Assembly: GCA_023159155.1 (NCBI GenBank)
Contig: JAJNNX010000021.1
Span: 248,001 to 312,000, forward strand
Length of the DNA stretch: 64,000 nucleotides
Source of the DNA: Ustulina deusta
Lineage: Eukaryota > Ascomycota > Sordariomycetes > Xylariales > Xylariaceae
Reading direction: 5' to 3'
Under the pieces are notes generated by a model. That model did no database searches. It was not told the origin of the DNA and saw only the letters and a list, made by a program, of their open reading frames with translations. Both the position numbers and the translations under genes were made by a program. This document shows positions 46,516 to 59,400 of the stretch, piece by piece. How positions within the stretch are numbered: position 1 is the first letter of the stretch; every line of letters begins with the position of its first letter.

Positions 46516-48180
46516 TGGGCGGTGGGTTGTTCAGCTATACGATTCGGAGACCCCATACTTCAGAGGGAAAACTAGAACAGAATTCTTATTACTTCACTAA
46601 TTGGAGATTTAAGCCAAGAACATCTCTTCCGCTGACGGTAAGGAATTGGTGAGGACGATAGTGTTCGCGTACGCCCCGAACAATTGCGCCTATTGGTCGG
46701 GTAAGCCTCGCGATGTGTCAAAGTGATTGATCTCATAGATCCGACCGCTCAAAAGTATCCATAAGATGTGTAGCGCCTGCTCATTTGCTCTGCCCTTAGG
46801 ATCCAGCAGATAGCCAGCGGGATCTGACACAACCTAGGAAGAGAATCGCATTCCCCCTCATCACGTAACTCAGCTCCCATGTTCGGCTTTTTAGGTAGAT
46901 TACCTAAGTATGCAGGCACGGCAGCACTAGCAAGAAACCCCATTAAATCCGGACTAAAATGCGCAATGAGTTTCTTGTTTCTCTCTTCGAGTTGAAAGTC
47001 CGGCTCAGCATGGAACTAAACCACAGTGCCCGGAATTAGAAAGTCTGTTTTCGGTCCGAGTTTGACCGGAGATAAGAAGTAATCAAGGCTGCGGCATCCG
47101 CAACCGCAACGCCATATAGACTATACACCTGTATCTACTACGTATGTAGCCTGAGATGGCGAAGAGTAGTCGCTCGTCAACGGAGATAAGCTCTTATATG
47201 CAAGTAAGTAAAGTAAGCCGACAGAAAGCTCAACGGTTCTGCCTTCAAATAGGATCTTGTACAGATTGCTTGCGTAAGGGATCCAAGATCTCAGTAGATA
47301 TCCCCGGGGGGTCCCGGCAAATTAGGACCAGCCCCGTCCGAAGTCCGAGCCGCCTCGCATTGGTATCCGTCACATAAGCTCCGGAACCGCGCGGGGTTGC
47401 GGCTCATCTCGCCAGCGCGAATCAAGAGCGCAGACTTCGGGGGCTTGATTATCAATCTCGGGCACAAGGATTTGGCACATCAGCTAGGTAGGTGGGATCC
47501 CATTGCAACCCCAATCAGATCATGCAGGTCCTACGATTTAGCCTGACTCTACTTCAGCGGGGAGTAGGATCCAGAGCGGAGCTATGGAATACTCGAATAG
47601 GAATCATGGTGTCCCGCGACGTTTGTGGCGTCTCCTGCTGCTGGCTAACTTACGACCATGATGCCTGACACATAGCCACATTGGGCAACACGAGTCTAAA
47701 AACATGCCTCGTCCCGGAATAAGAGGTCTGGCAGATCTCCGATCCGAGAATCCCACCTCTAGCCTTCCATCCAGACCCCATTGCCGGGGGCAGAGAAAAG
47801 CTTTCGCTGACATCTCTTGGCATCTTTACCGACTTTCGCCATGACGTCCATCCCACCAGCAGGCCGGGACTGGATGTGGGATGCCGAGGGACAAAATGGT
47901 ATGCTGGGCATTTCGTCCGCGGGCGGTCGACACAGCGAGTTACAAATCAACGTATGCGACAGCAGCTGAGACGCAGCGGTTGTCAGGTAGGTGGCGGCTA
48001 ATTTCGAAGGGTCGTTGCGTCTATTCCCCAGGATAAACAAATAAATACATAAATGTCGAGGAGCCCCTTTCGCCGTAGTTCCTCGACATAGAGCATCACC
48101 AGTCAACCCAACCCATCACCTTCGCACAAGAAGTCTTGCCGCAGATTATCACCAAAAAAACGCAACCACTCCAGTCCATC
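46516..48180. promoter_or_regulatory. Intergenic region upstream of the medium-chain reductase
   Basis: No gene is supported over 1.6 kb. The right third is G+C-rich, with several CGG/CCG-containing stretches of the kind bound by zinc-cluster regulators (for example near 47305-47400). An A+T-rich AAATAAATACATAAAT near 48040 lies about 130 bases before the start. Confidence 0.4.
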
Positions 48181-49215
48181 ATGGCGCCGACCAACACAGC
48201 AGCCTTCTACCCCTCCGACAAAGCGCCGTCGCTCAAGGTCGACGCGGCCCCGTACCCCACGCCCGGCGACAACGAGGTGATCGTCAAGGTGGCCGCGACA
48301 GCCATCAACCCGGTGGACTGGACGATCCAGCAGGCCGGGACGGCGATCTTCCCCTTCCTCACGTACCCGCTAGCAGGCGGGCTAGACATAGCCGGCACCA
48401 TAGTCGAGGCCGGGCCGAGCGTCAGCAAGTTCCGTCCCGGCGACCGCGTGCTGGGCTTCCCGTGCGACTTCACCTCGCGCGCCGGCGGCTTCCAGGAGTA
48501 CGTAGCGGTGTCCGCGTCGGTAGTGGCGCGGATCCCGGACGGGACATCGCTCGTGGAGGCGGCTGCGCTGCCCTCGGGCATCGCCACCGCGGCGGTCGCG
48601 CTGTACGCGTATCTGGGGCTGGAGCAGCCGGCGGTGCCGGCGCGGGCGGGCAACGGGAAGACGGTTCTCGTGGCGGGCGGGGCGAGCGTCGTGGGCAGCC
48701 ACGCGATCCAGCTGGCCGTGGCGTCGGGGTACGAGGTGATGACGACGGCGTCGCGGAAGAACTTCGCGCACTGCACGGCGCTGGGGGCGTCGCGGGTCTT
48801 CGACTACCGCGAGGCGGGCCTCGCGCGGGACTTGATCGCGGCGTTCGAGGGGAAGCAGTGCGTCGGCGGGTTGTCGTGCGTGGAGGAGAGCAACGCCGTC
48901 GTCTTCGACGTCGTGGGCGCCGGCGGCGGGAGCAAGTCCGTCGCCTGCACGATCCTTTTCAGCCAGGACGGCGTGCCGGCGGGGATCAGGACCGAGATGA
49001 TCCACGCGTTCCATATCAAGGACACGTCGCTCGCCGACGCCATCTTCGGCACGTTCCTGCCCGCGGCACTGGCGAGTGGCCAGTATAAATGTGAGCCGAG
49101 GCCTCGCGTCGTCGGACGGGGTTTGGAGTCCATTCAGTCGGCGCTTGATATTATCGGGAGGCCGAATTCTGTTTCGTGTGAGAAGCTGGTTGTTACGCTT
49201 GAAGATGAAGCGTAA
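48181..49215 (+). CDS. Zinc-binding-dehydrogenase-like medium-chain reductase (trans-enoyl-reductase type)
   Basis: An intronless gene of the medium-chain dehydrogenase/reductase superfamily, 344 residues from the ATG at 48181. An upstream in-frame ATG at 48136 would add 15 residues not expected in the family. The N-terminal GroES-like domain holds INPVDW, GLDIAGTIVEAG and FRPGDRVLGF. The cofactor domain holds VLVAGGASVVGSHAIQLA. Catalytic zinc ligands are not evident, as in enoyl and quinone reductases (LovC/ToxD-like). G+C is very high. Proteins of this type act as partner reductases of polyketide synthases or as detoxifying reductases. It lies 13 kb from the PKS remnant and is not obviously part of that cluster. 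Confidence 0.85.
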   Translation: MAPTNTAAFYPSDKAPSLKVDAAPYPTPGDNEVIVKVAATAINPVDWTIQQAGTAIFPFLTYPLAGGLDIAGTIVEAGPSVSKFRPGDRVLGFPCDFTSRAGGFQEYVAVSASVVARIPDGTSLVEAAALPSGIATAAVALYAYLGLEQPAVPARAGNGKTVLVAGGASVVGSHAIQLAVASGYEVMTTASRKNFAHCTALGASRVFDYREAGLARDLIAAFEGKQCVGGLSCVEESNAVVFDVVGAGGGSKSVACTILFSQDGVPAGIRTEMIHAFHIKDTSLADAIFGTFLPAALASGQYKCEPRPRVVGRGLESIQSALDIIGRPNSVSCEKLVVTLEDEA

Positions 49216-50518
49216 GACCCTCCTTTGGGTAGTTAAGATTGTTTCGACTCGGAATGGATCAAAAGTGAAGTGGTCTCCCTTACGGGCGAACTGACCCGGG
49301 TGCAATTGGCTGACCTACTTTCATGCGATCTGCCGACCCATTGGCTATTTGCTGTTGCTATCACTGGCTGGTTCAAGCCATTAAGGATTTTGTCCAACTA
49401 CACGCGGTTTTATTTCAACGACTGGCAAGCAGTGTGAGATAGTTGAAGCAGCAAGTCATGACGATTACTGGTAGTAGAAGAACCAGTGCCATCATAAATG
49501 TACCATTTCGTCGCTCATGATTAAGATAGATGAGTCGTCGCCACGATACAAAAAGAGGATGCAAAAAAGTATGATAGATGCCTTATGATCATCACATGGA
49601 CCTACCAGGATTGCTCGTCGAATGTTGTGGGCGACGTCAAGTATTGAAACCAAACACCTGGAATCCCGAAAAGCAACTTCACGGAATCAGCTCTATCCGT
49701 TTCCTCCATCAAAGGGGGTCAAATACATAAGCCGGGTTTTAACCATCACAGAGTGGAACAGAGTTTTCGTCCTAGATATTGGCAATTTCCTCTATTTCTC
49801 GTAAGAGTCCAAGTGCCATATTTGCGTGGTTGACCATATCCATCTATTTTAAGGTATCAATCATTACAGATATCCACAATCCAAGAGACATCCCAACCAG
49901 AAAAACAACCACCCCGAACCAGCTCCGATTGCTGAGATGCTCAGCAGCCTAAGTTAAAGATTAATATCCGGAATCTCAGCCACCTGGGCTTACTCCATTT
50001 TCGTCGGTTTTGTTCCACCCAGGGCCTGAATGACATCGCTTATATCGTAAATGCGACAGAAAATGATAAGTTTAAAAGAACATGTATCCAGATTGAGAAG
50101 TGATGAACGGATTGCGGATCTCGCAAGCATTAGGTGGGGAGGCGAAGGCGGGTGGGGGTAGGGCCACATTTGCTTCCTTATATTTAAAAGATGATGTTAA
50201 ATCAATAAATATATTCGCTGTACCAGACACGGACAATCAATTGTCAAATTAAGGTATTGCGATATTGCGGATTGGAAGGGGCTCGATGAAATGGAACGAA
50301 GAGGAACAAGCCTTCGAGGTCGAAGACCGAATCGGAGAGGGGACAATGAAATCGTACGATCAAATGAGCCACCGAATCAAGAGGTATATATGCCTGCAAC
50401 GCCAGAGAAATGGAAACCTAGGAAAGTGCGAAGAGAAGAGAATCTAGTCGGGTATATACACCGTTGAGCTGGGTGTCATCTTGGAGCCACGAGATCATGC
50501 AGACGATGCGCCAGAAAC
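49216..50518. other. Gap between the reductase and the homeobox gene
   Basis: Ends of two converging genes. Short frames occur (49622-49804, 50265-50447) but none is convincing. Confidence 0.45.
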
Positions 50519-52478
50519 TCAGGGGTGCGGCATATGTTCCGGTGATAGACTCGACTGCTCAATGGGGTCAAAATGCACCAACTGATTCATATCTAATTCT
50601 GCTTGGCTAGGATCGACAAATGCTGGCGAATGAGGGTGCATAGGCAAGTTGATGGTGTGCTTTGAGTACATTTCATTCAGGCTGTGACCGTCTTCCGAAA
50701 TAGCAGACTCCCCCATGGAGTAGAGGTCAGCTGATGACGGTCGCTGCATCATGGCCAGAGGGGGCGATTGCTCGACGATAGCAGGGTCTCCATGCTGACT
50801 ACCGTATGAGAGCGGAGAGGCAGGCGGTGCAACTTGGGGCATCGGGGAGAGAAAGTTGCCGCTATACGGAGTGTGAACAGGGAGTGGAGTGCCTTCGGGA
50901 GCTTGCGAGAAGAAATTGGGACTCGAGTATTCCGAAGGTGCCGTGGTAGAAGCCGAGAGAGGATATTGCCGCAGATCCATTCCGTAACCCGCCTGTGTGT
51001 CTATGCGTAAATGTGACCCAGCGTTGAGCCCCTGGGGTTGCTGGGGGATGGGGGCGTAGATATTGGGGTTATGGGGATGAGGCTGGCTCTCGCCCGGGTG
51101 TTGGATGTAAAAGGATGGCATTGGGGTCTGGAACATGGCGAAATCGACGGCCGAAGGAACTGAACGACTGCGCTGTCGCTTATGACCAGGCCCACGCAGG
51201 CCATGGGGCATAGGGCCAATTCCCCACTGTGATTCTTGAAACATGCCGATGTGCGGTGGACCAAAGTTGGGCTGCGAAGAAGGACGGTTCGTGGGCGACA
51301 CGGGAGCCGAAACAGACAAGGCGTGGCTCATATCGTATGGGTTGGAGTTGTGTCGGTTAGCGAATGATTCCAAGGAGACCAACTTCGCAAGTTGGCCACT
51401 GAGAACCTTGGGATTACCACCAAGATGATGCACATAGCATTCAGTGGCCTGCTGGTCTTCAGTGAAATCGCCGCATTGAAAGAATCCATTCGAGTTGGGA
51501 GACGAGTCCATGTAAAAATTAGGTGATCGGTTCAGTTCGATGACGATTCCGCCGACCTTGCCGCCATCCCCTTCCGCATTCTCTAGAAAGATGTTCTTGA
51601 TAGCACTGAAGTGGTACTCGATCTTGTAGCCAGCCTGGTCGTTGTTGATGTAGTAAGTCATGGTACATTTTTCGGGCGAGTAGAAAATGATGAGGTCCAT
51701 CGTGTTCTGTCCGACACGCATCCACTTGCCAATGCTCAAAGATCGACACGTCAAGTGGTGAATCACTATCCTGTCGTCAACAAATAGGAGCTACGACGTG
51801 ATGGATAATATATGGATAACTTACGGACTTTGCCTTGCCCACCCTGCTCACCGCCTAGCATCATGGAACCATACGGCATCAAGCCAGTACGCCCCATGTA
51901 AGGCCCGCCGAGGCCCTTACCAGACTCCATTGCCTGCATGGCGAGATAGGCACGCATCGACTCAGGAATAGAGTCAATGTCTTCACCGCTTTCCAAACTC
52001 TTCTTCGCCAGGAGCTTAATCTTGGCACGTCTAACAAAAGAGTCGGGTCAGTAAAACAACTTGGATGACGGGAGGACTCCACGCACCGGTTCTGGAACCA
52101 AATCTGGACAGACCTTTCGGTCATGTTGATTTCTTCGGCTATCCGCTCACGCACAGTCGCAGTGGGCGTCGGGTTCTTGTTAAACTCAAGCTCAAGAGTG
52201 GTGAGCTGATCCTGCGTGGCCCGCTGGCGCTTCTGGTTCTTCTGTTGCTGGGTCAAAGTGCTCTTTCGAGGAGGGCGCTTTGAGGCGTTATTAGGGGTAT
52301 GCCCGGATGCAGCCGACTTGGGCGAAGGCGACTGGCTCATCTTGGTGCCGATTGATCCAGAGGGCGTCAAGCTGGATGGCTCGGGGGTCGAATGGGTGGC
52401 CGTCGGAGTTTCCGACGCCGGGTGCTCCATCTTCATCGGAAGATCCATCGCCAACTCCATGTCGCAAGCAACTTGCAT
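50519..52478 (-). CDS. Homeobox transcription factor (Phx1/Htf1/Pah1-like)
   Basis: This is a nuclear DNA-binding regulator. Exon 1 (52087-52478) holds a Ser/Pro/Thr-rich start and a homeodomain at about residues 80-138: [14 protein letters not shown], then [12 protein letters not shown] in recognition helix 3, split by the intron at 52031-52086. Exon 2 ends near 51821-51829 and exon 3 starts near 51770-51790. Two phase-compatible splices exist: a 38-base intron (51791-51828, 621 residues) or a 50-base one (51771-51820, 617 residues). Exon 3 begins with the fungal homeobox C-terminal domain ([32 protein letters not shown]). A long Pro/Ser/Gln-rich tail follows to 50519. Relatives control conidiation and stress survival. 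A long pyrimidine-rich leader and about 10 kb without genes lie upstream. Confidence 0.88.
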
Positions 52479-53410
52479 ATGCTGCGATGCGGTATGCGGC
52501 TGACAAAGGGGTGGACGGCTTCGATGTGACGAGGAACCGCTTGGGCGGGATGTCTCGATGGCGGCGAGACAGGGATACCGGGATGGCGTTCAAAGAGAGC
52601 GGTGAAAAATAAGAAAAGAAAATCCCGGTATCGAGTCTGAAGGAGTGTCGTTCCGTAGCCTCGGTGTAAACAGTCGAGATCGGTAGGAAATACGTGACTC
52701 GTGACGCGTTGGGCCCACGTGATAAGATGCGGCTGTTGCTGCTGCTGCTATGGCTACTAACTTCGGTGTTGTTAGAACTCGATGTCGAATGGCAAAGGTC
52801 GATGTCGAAGGTCGATCAACAGGAGTTGGGCGCGTTGTCGCGATGGGGCGGAGCCTAAGGAATGAAATGGACCCGAAAGGAGTGACGGTGTCCGTAATGG
52901 CTACAAAGAGTTAAAAAGGAACGTGGAGGGGAAAAAGTGAAAGAAAAAAAAAAGTCGAATTGCCGAAAAGGGTCGACGATACTGGCGGCGTAGAAGAAAG
53001 AGTGGCAGGATACGAAGAAACGGGAGGAGAAGGGAGGAGGGAGGGGGGAGGACCAAAGAAAATAGCCTGGGTCCGAGAGTTGGCGGGAAAGGGAGCCAGT
53101 GAGCGGGTGGATAGGCCAGTTTGGCTGTCCAACTGTACACTGCCTCGGCGGGCAGGTACTGCGCGGTATAGGTATAGGTAAGTAGAGTGGAGAGGTACAC
53201 CACGCTACCGCTCCAGCTGTGCCTGTAGCACTTCCTGTCGGTTGGATCAGGATGTGGTACTTGTGCTGGAGTTGCGCGCGGATGGATTTCCTTGCCTCAG
53301 GTACCCAGGTACACCGCCTAGCTAGGTAGGTACAGTACCTACCTCTAGGTAGGGTGTTGGGTTTCTACCTACTGTACCTACCCACTTAAGGTAAGGTTAG
53401 GTTAGTGTAA
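52479..53410 (-). promoter_or_regulatory. Upstream/leader region of the homeobox gene
   Basis: On the gene's sense strand this region is strongly pyrimidine-rich (purine-rich on the + strand at about 52912-53060, with GGGAGGAGAAGGGAGG-type runs), as in long fungal 5' leaders. Clustered TAGGTAGGTAC and GTACCTACCT motifs follow at 53310-53390. No frame is convincing. Confidence 0.45.
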
Positions 53411-56400
53411 TCGTGGGCGGTCAGTGGCATGCACAGGGCCAAGCACAGTGCATCATGCCAATGGGGAGAAGGTCCTGCACTGCCCTGGCCGACCTTGACC
53501 AGTGGATGGTGGGGGCAGGCGGTGCACAGTTTACTTAGCCCGACCGCACTAACACGGGACAAAGGGCGACTGGACATCTGCAGGCCAAACACAGTAGGTA
53601 CCTACCTCTACAGAACATAGCACCACAGGATTCCGTCCTTCCCGCCTCAGGTTTGCCCTTTCTGGTGTACCTAGGTGGCCAGACCTCATAGTACATTTAA
53701 GTGTACTTAGAGTTCAAAGCACAGGCAGTCTAGGTAGGTGTCTAGCCTAGAATGGTTAGGCATGTTTGGGCAAGAAGCTCCGCGTCCTACGACTGTGATA
53801 GGTATCTAACTGCAGTGTATAGACTGCCCGGGGTGGTAGGGATTGTTCAGGCACTCCCGCATTTCAATATGCAGCCTGATTTGCACTTCCGCTCTCGACT
53901 TTCCGTCTCATCTCAAACCATACCTACGTTGTGGCGGACCTTTAACAATGTTTTTTTTCCTGTCTTTTCTTCTCCAGCCCTCCTTCGACAGGTACCCTAG
54001 TCTCCAGTAGTGTGACTACCAGTGGGCACCTACTTTTGGTTCGCGATCTCCCTACTCATTGCAGGGCCAGTGCTGGTGCTCAGGGAGATCTCTCTACATA
54101 CTTACCCATTCCCTCTACTTGGTAACCTACTCAGGCACTCGTGCGACAAGTGTATAGGCAATGTAGTGCAAGGTAGGTATTTGATGGGATAGGTATGCTT
54201 GCATTGCTAAGTCCCGGACAAGATCCCGGACGTCAGCCACAGTTCATGTCTGCTGCTCTATAGATTCAGTTCTTGGAATCTCGCAACATACCAGTACCGA
54301 CCGCCCTGGCGTTTTCTGACATCCGCCTCAGCCGATGCCAGAGAAAGCAAGGCAACGAAGCCATGGCATGTCTTGCATGTTGTCCGCCTGGAAGAGAATA
54401 GCGTGGAGCTTACCCGTCCGCTCGACGGACCACCTGGATTTTTTGCTCATCTTGGCGAAGTCGATGATCAGAACCCTTCCTCTCTGTCTCACTCTCCCGC
54501 CCTCTCCCACTGCCTATAGAAACGTGAGTGGAAGATATGCAAATAGGTATACCCCGTCAGTGGATCGCCGCGGCGGGTTGCACTCCATCTCCTGTCTCAA
54601 CTTTATACAATGTATGAGCCGTGCCCCGAGTACACTCGCCTGGTGTACGAGGAGGCCTACAAAGACATGAAGGGCAGATCGGTATTATCGGGCAGGCGAA
54701 CTCTTTGTCAGGTGCAGCAAGCGTCTGCACCGCTACCTACATTGCATACAGTAGGGAGGTATCTTGCAATGTTCGGATATCAGCATCCCTCACCACCGAA
54801 GTCCCGTCTGCAACCTAAGTCCTCTGCCGCCGGGAATCAAAATTCTACAGTGGGTAAGACAACGGGACGGGATCGGCACCTCTCTTCCTCTCCTGCGCGA
54901 TAATCACCCAATCAGCGTCGTCCCCAAGTCCTCTTGTCGCCTGTGTCAGCACACAGAAAGGGGGCTAGGCGCCACAATACGACATACCCTACCTACCTAC
55001 ATACCTACTCTATCTGGCTCATTCTTACCTTATCATGTGGCAGACGCTCTCCATCCATCTTCATGGAACCGTCGCCAACTCTCATCATGAAAGGGCATTC
55101 GTAGTTCTGGTTAACGCTACCTATTTTATCTCGTGTATGATTGATCTAGCTCCCTCAGGTTGAGACAGGGTTAAGTTATAAACGGCCTATCTACCTCGTC
55201 TTCATCTCACTTCAAAAGAGGCTATCAGCACTGGTTCGCCTTTGTTGACAGCTACAGATTTTCTACTACTTTTGTCAGGCTGGACTCACGCGTCCACGAA
55301 CACATGATAACGAAAGATAGAGACTATCTATGCAACAACAAATAGTCGTTGTAATCTTAACCCAATCTTTTCATGCATTCTGCCCTGCACCCGCAGAAAA
55401 AAGGAAAGGAAAAGAAAAGGCAGCCAGCATGTCGCCAAGATGCTGACAGGGACACAAAACTCTGGCCTACCTAGCCTCTGCTGCGTACGCAAATACCTAC
55501 CAGTAACGCAAGCGCGGAGAATCGGTGGCATCCGGCCAAGCATCCCTGTGGTGCCGCCAGGATTGGAGTCGTACCAGACGACTGATCTGCCCTCTCTCCA
55601 CTGTGGTTCCCCCACACATCATTCCACAACGTGTCGCGACTGGTGGCTCGCTACAACTACACATACGATGCTATGTATCTGTGTAGATTTTGGCGATTTC
55701 TTACACTACCCAGCTCCCACATATCTACGACGTTGTCACCAAGAGCACTGGCAGTAGTAAAGCAGAAAGGCAATGTGGTGTACACGTGTATGACGGCCTC
55801 ATCCACGACTACCTACCTACTCAGTAGTTCCGTTCGGCGTCCTGTGTCCTTGTCCAGGTTTGTACGCCAGCGTCTCGGCTCCTTCATTCGACAAGCACTC
55901 GGTCTTACGCCATAATGCAAGTCTGAGTCGGCCGCATGACTAGTACCTAGATGCCCAACGCTATACCGACCCGCGCCGATAGCACACCACAACAGACCAC
56001 ACTTCTGGCCACACCACCAGAAACTACCTAGGTACTACATAGTGCTACCTATGTAAGGTACTGTATGTCTTGGCATTTGCGGAATGTCCCCGGTTTTCTT
56101 CCCAGATTCCGACCAGAATTGTGACCGATACAACGCCACCTTTCCAAACAGAGTGGCAAAACTGCTGCACCACGCGCGAATCACCAACCACTGGGTGAGT
56201 CGTACACACAAACGCAAAATTTGTACCAGCACAACATTAACAATCCCTAGATAAAGCAGCAAACGACGCAATCAACAGCTAAGCCATCATTATTTATGGG
56301 GCTAGTTACAGTGTGTATCAATTGATAACCAGTACTCTCCGATACCGTACAACTCTCTCAAACTTCAATTCCACGTCGATGTTGGTGTCTAGTGTAGAAT

Positions 56401-59400
56401 AGGTAGTGCGCAATGAGTTCATGTATCAGAAGCCCCTGAGCCCTAGCCAGTCCTAGCCTCAAAAAAAAAAGAGAGAAAAAAAAGGTGAAAAAGAGTGTCA
56501 CGCGTGCTGTGTGTCCACGGCGTACCTTGCAGCGTGCAGGTCTCCCCTGATCTCGACCCCTGAAAGCCCACCCTCCACAAACGTCTGCCTAGCCATATTG
56601 AGCGACTTCAAACAGAAAGAGAATTCCATTGGCATGTTGCGAGGCTCTCCGTGTATACCACGGTAGTATATACTGTATACTAAACTGCACACTAATACTG
56701 ATAATGGGTGTAGTGTATCTTGGGTCTTTGCTGATCATGACTTTTCTCGAGGCTGAGGTGAGAAATCCTCCAACTGCGATTTGGTTCTCAGAACAATGTG
56801 AAGCCACATTACTGGCCGCGTGATAGGGCAAACCCCAGAGTACGTAGAGCGCGTAGATGCTGCTTCGTTTTCTACAAGGTGTTGGCCCTGAACGGTTTGT
56901 TGTTGGCACGTCACTCAAGTTGAACAATCATCTTCTCCGTGCGCGTCCCGGTGCCGAGTGTCTTGCTGCGGTATACCCTACACCTACCTAGTGTACCCCA
57001 AATCAAATCCATCCCCATTCTCGGAATACGCCGTCACTAACTTCGAGGTGCTGGATTGACAGCTGAAGCGTCATTGCATGGCCGACGGCACTTGCAACAT
57101 TGGGGCTAAACGCGACGCCGTCGTATTCGACCCACTACGACTACTCGCATAAGCTACCAAGCTACTATGTGAATTATACACTATATGTCTGTTGACAAGT
57201 CGAGGTTGGATTCGATGCAACTCTCAGGCACAAGGCAATGTTTCCCTTCACATTGTGCATCATATGCCATCATATGCCGCACAGTAACATTGGCCCGCAT
57301 CTTACGGGTCACACCCGACAGCTGTGCAATATATGTGGATCTATACTACTCTATCCTACTTACTATCTACGCAGTAGTAGGTATTGGTTGTATACAAGGC
57401 ATTGAAGTGACGTGCCGGGGTATGGTGTGATCGATGATAAGTCTTATCCAATCCTGATGCTTGGGTTTGCACGATACGGCATACAAAGAAATCAGAACAC
57501 TAGACTCGGCACAGTATTCTGTACAGAACCACGCGTCAAGTTGTGCAAGTTTGTTTCAAAGTTTTCGTCCACAATTTTCTTATCACATCCCGCCATCGAT
57601 TCGCGCAGTGTTGTTCTTTCGTCAAGACCCGGTATGCGGGAGTACACTCCAAGCCATCCAATTAGTTTGCCAGGGCCGTGGTGCATGAATGCAGTTGGGA
57701 GTAACCCAATAAACTTCGATGAGTTGGAAAAGGTCCCATGTTCCTGCAGATGGATCGACCTCAAGGCCGAAGGCGAGGTAGCATACATGCCCATACTGCT
57801 ACCTCAGGACTCAACCCAAATGCCCAGGTCGCATCCAGACTTGCTGGCAATCAGCGACCAGCCCTCCCGCCGGGAAAGTATAAGTGGTTTTCCCACCAAA
57901 ACCTAACATTGGCCGACATCCAGCTGAATCCACGTTCATGAAGCGCCGGCAGTCTTCCAGACCCTGACATGTTATGCCGGCTCTGCATGCCCTGCATGAT
58001 GACACTGACTATTGATTGACAGCACGAAATACTTTTTTTCGAGTTCCCTTGTCCCGCCAAGCTCGCCCAATTCACGAACCCAACTAGGAGAGATCCGCGA
58101 CGATCAACCGGGGCCTGCATCTCGATCCCAATACAATGCTCCCATTCTGGGTAAGTCATCTTTTTTGCTGTCCTCCATAATACGTAGTGTTGTTCTCCCG
58201 GCTGCCCGCTTCCCACTTCCTTGATGCAGAAAAGGGGCTTGCGTCGTCCCCGCAGACTAGACGCGTCCATTTATTCATTCACCCTTTTTGTGGGCAGACA
58301 ACCTGCACCGACCTTATGTTATCCAATACCAGTATCTCCATCCAGATATGCTGCCCTCGGCACAACACTTGCATACGACGAATCAACGGCATGCCCTGTG
58401 CTACGATAGCTAGAACCAATCATGCTGTCCATACCATCGGCCTAATACCGGTAGTCCGAAGGAAATTTTCGATATTGACACCTACCTCTTAGATAGTATC
58501 CTCATCTCTCCTACTACCTATATACCGGGCAGTTACAGCGCAAGTCGACCAGCATCCTAGACCTCGCTTAATATAACAAGACGGGTATTCTCCATACATG
58601 TATACTACCGCTCCCTACACCGCACTCCCGAACTGTCAGTTTAGTTACCGCATCACCGCCCCATGATCCGCCTGATTCAGTTGATCTTCGTCTCCACCAA
58701 AGTTCCAGCACGTGAAGAGAAGTATCTGAAACATTTCGAGAAGCGCCAAGACCGTTGGTTCAGGGGCAAAGGTTAGCACAGTTGCGCGGCTCTAATTGCC
58801 TTCTGAGGCAACCTTATCCTTTCTCTCTTGCGAGGATTGGGTTTTGTTATACTAGCATAGGACAGGAAACGATGCGATGATGCCGTGTCGTGTACTGTAT
58901 TGCACTGTACTGTATAGCGTCAATGACCAATGTTGCTGCTTACGGTGAATTAATCGCAGCCCGGAGTCTGCTGTTGGAGACCTAAGACTTCGCCCAGAGC
59001 TGTACGGCCTTGCTAAAAAGCGCATCCATAAATCAGACGGTTATCCTTTTGTTTGTCTTACTACTCGTGTTAAGACCACTTTATGCGCAGACTTTTGTAG
59101 GCTAAGTATTGGTGAGGCTAGTGTAGAGTGATATTTTTAGACCCGCACGCATGACGATGAGCGGCGCATGGTATGTTGTGAAACGATGGATACGGACCGT
59201 ACGTACGGGTACCATATAAATGTCTTGATAAGTCTCGCCTAGTCAAGCTGAAAAGAGGATTAGGGCGAAGCGGACCGTACGGAACATCGATCATGTATAC
59301 ATACACTATAGCCTAAATGCTGCCAGGGTTTATTATTGGCTAGTCGCTGGAGTATCCCAGGACTGATTACTAATGATCATGAACGACACGACGGCAAGGT

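Noticed and set aside
47156..47377. Possible zinc-cluster regulator fragment (Cys-containing frame)
   Set aside because: Cys spacing does not fit Zn2Cys6 and no neighbouring exon continues it.
48382..49305. 307-codon minus-strand frame
   Set aside because: Antisense shadow of the G+C-rich reductase gene, Arg/His/Asp-rich with no domain; the plus-strand gene has clear family motifs.
57412..58270. Frames of 164 (plus) and 139 (minus) codons
   Set aside because: No motif, no plausible exon partner and mutual overlap; not enough to call a gene.
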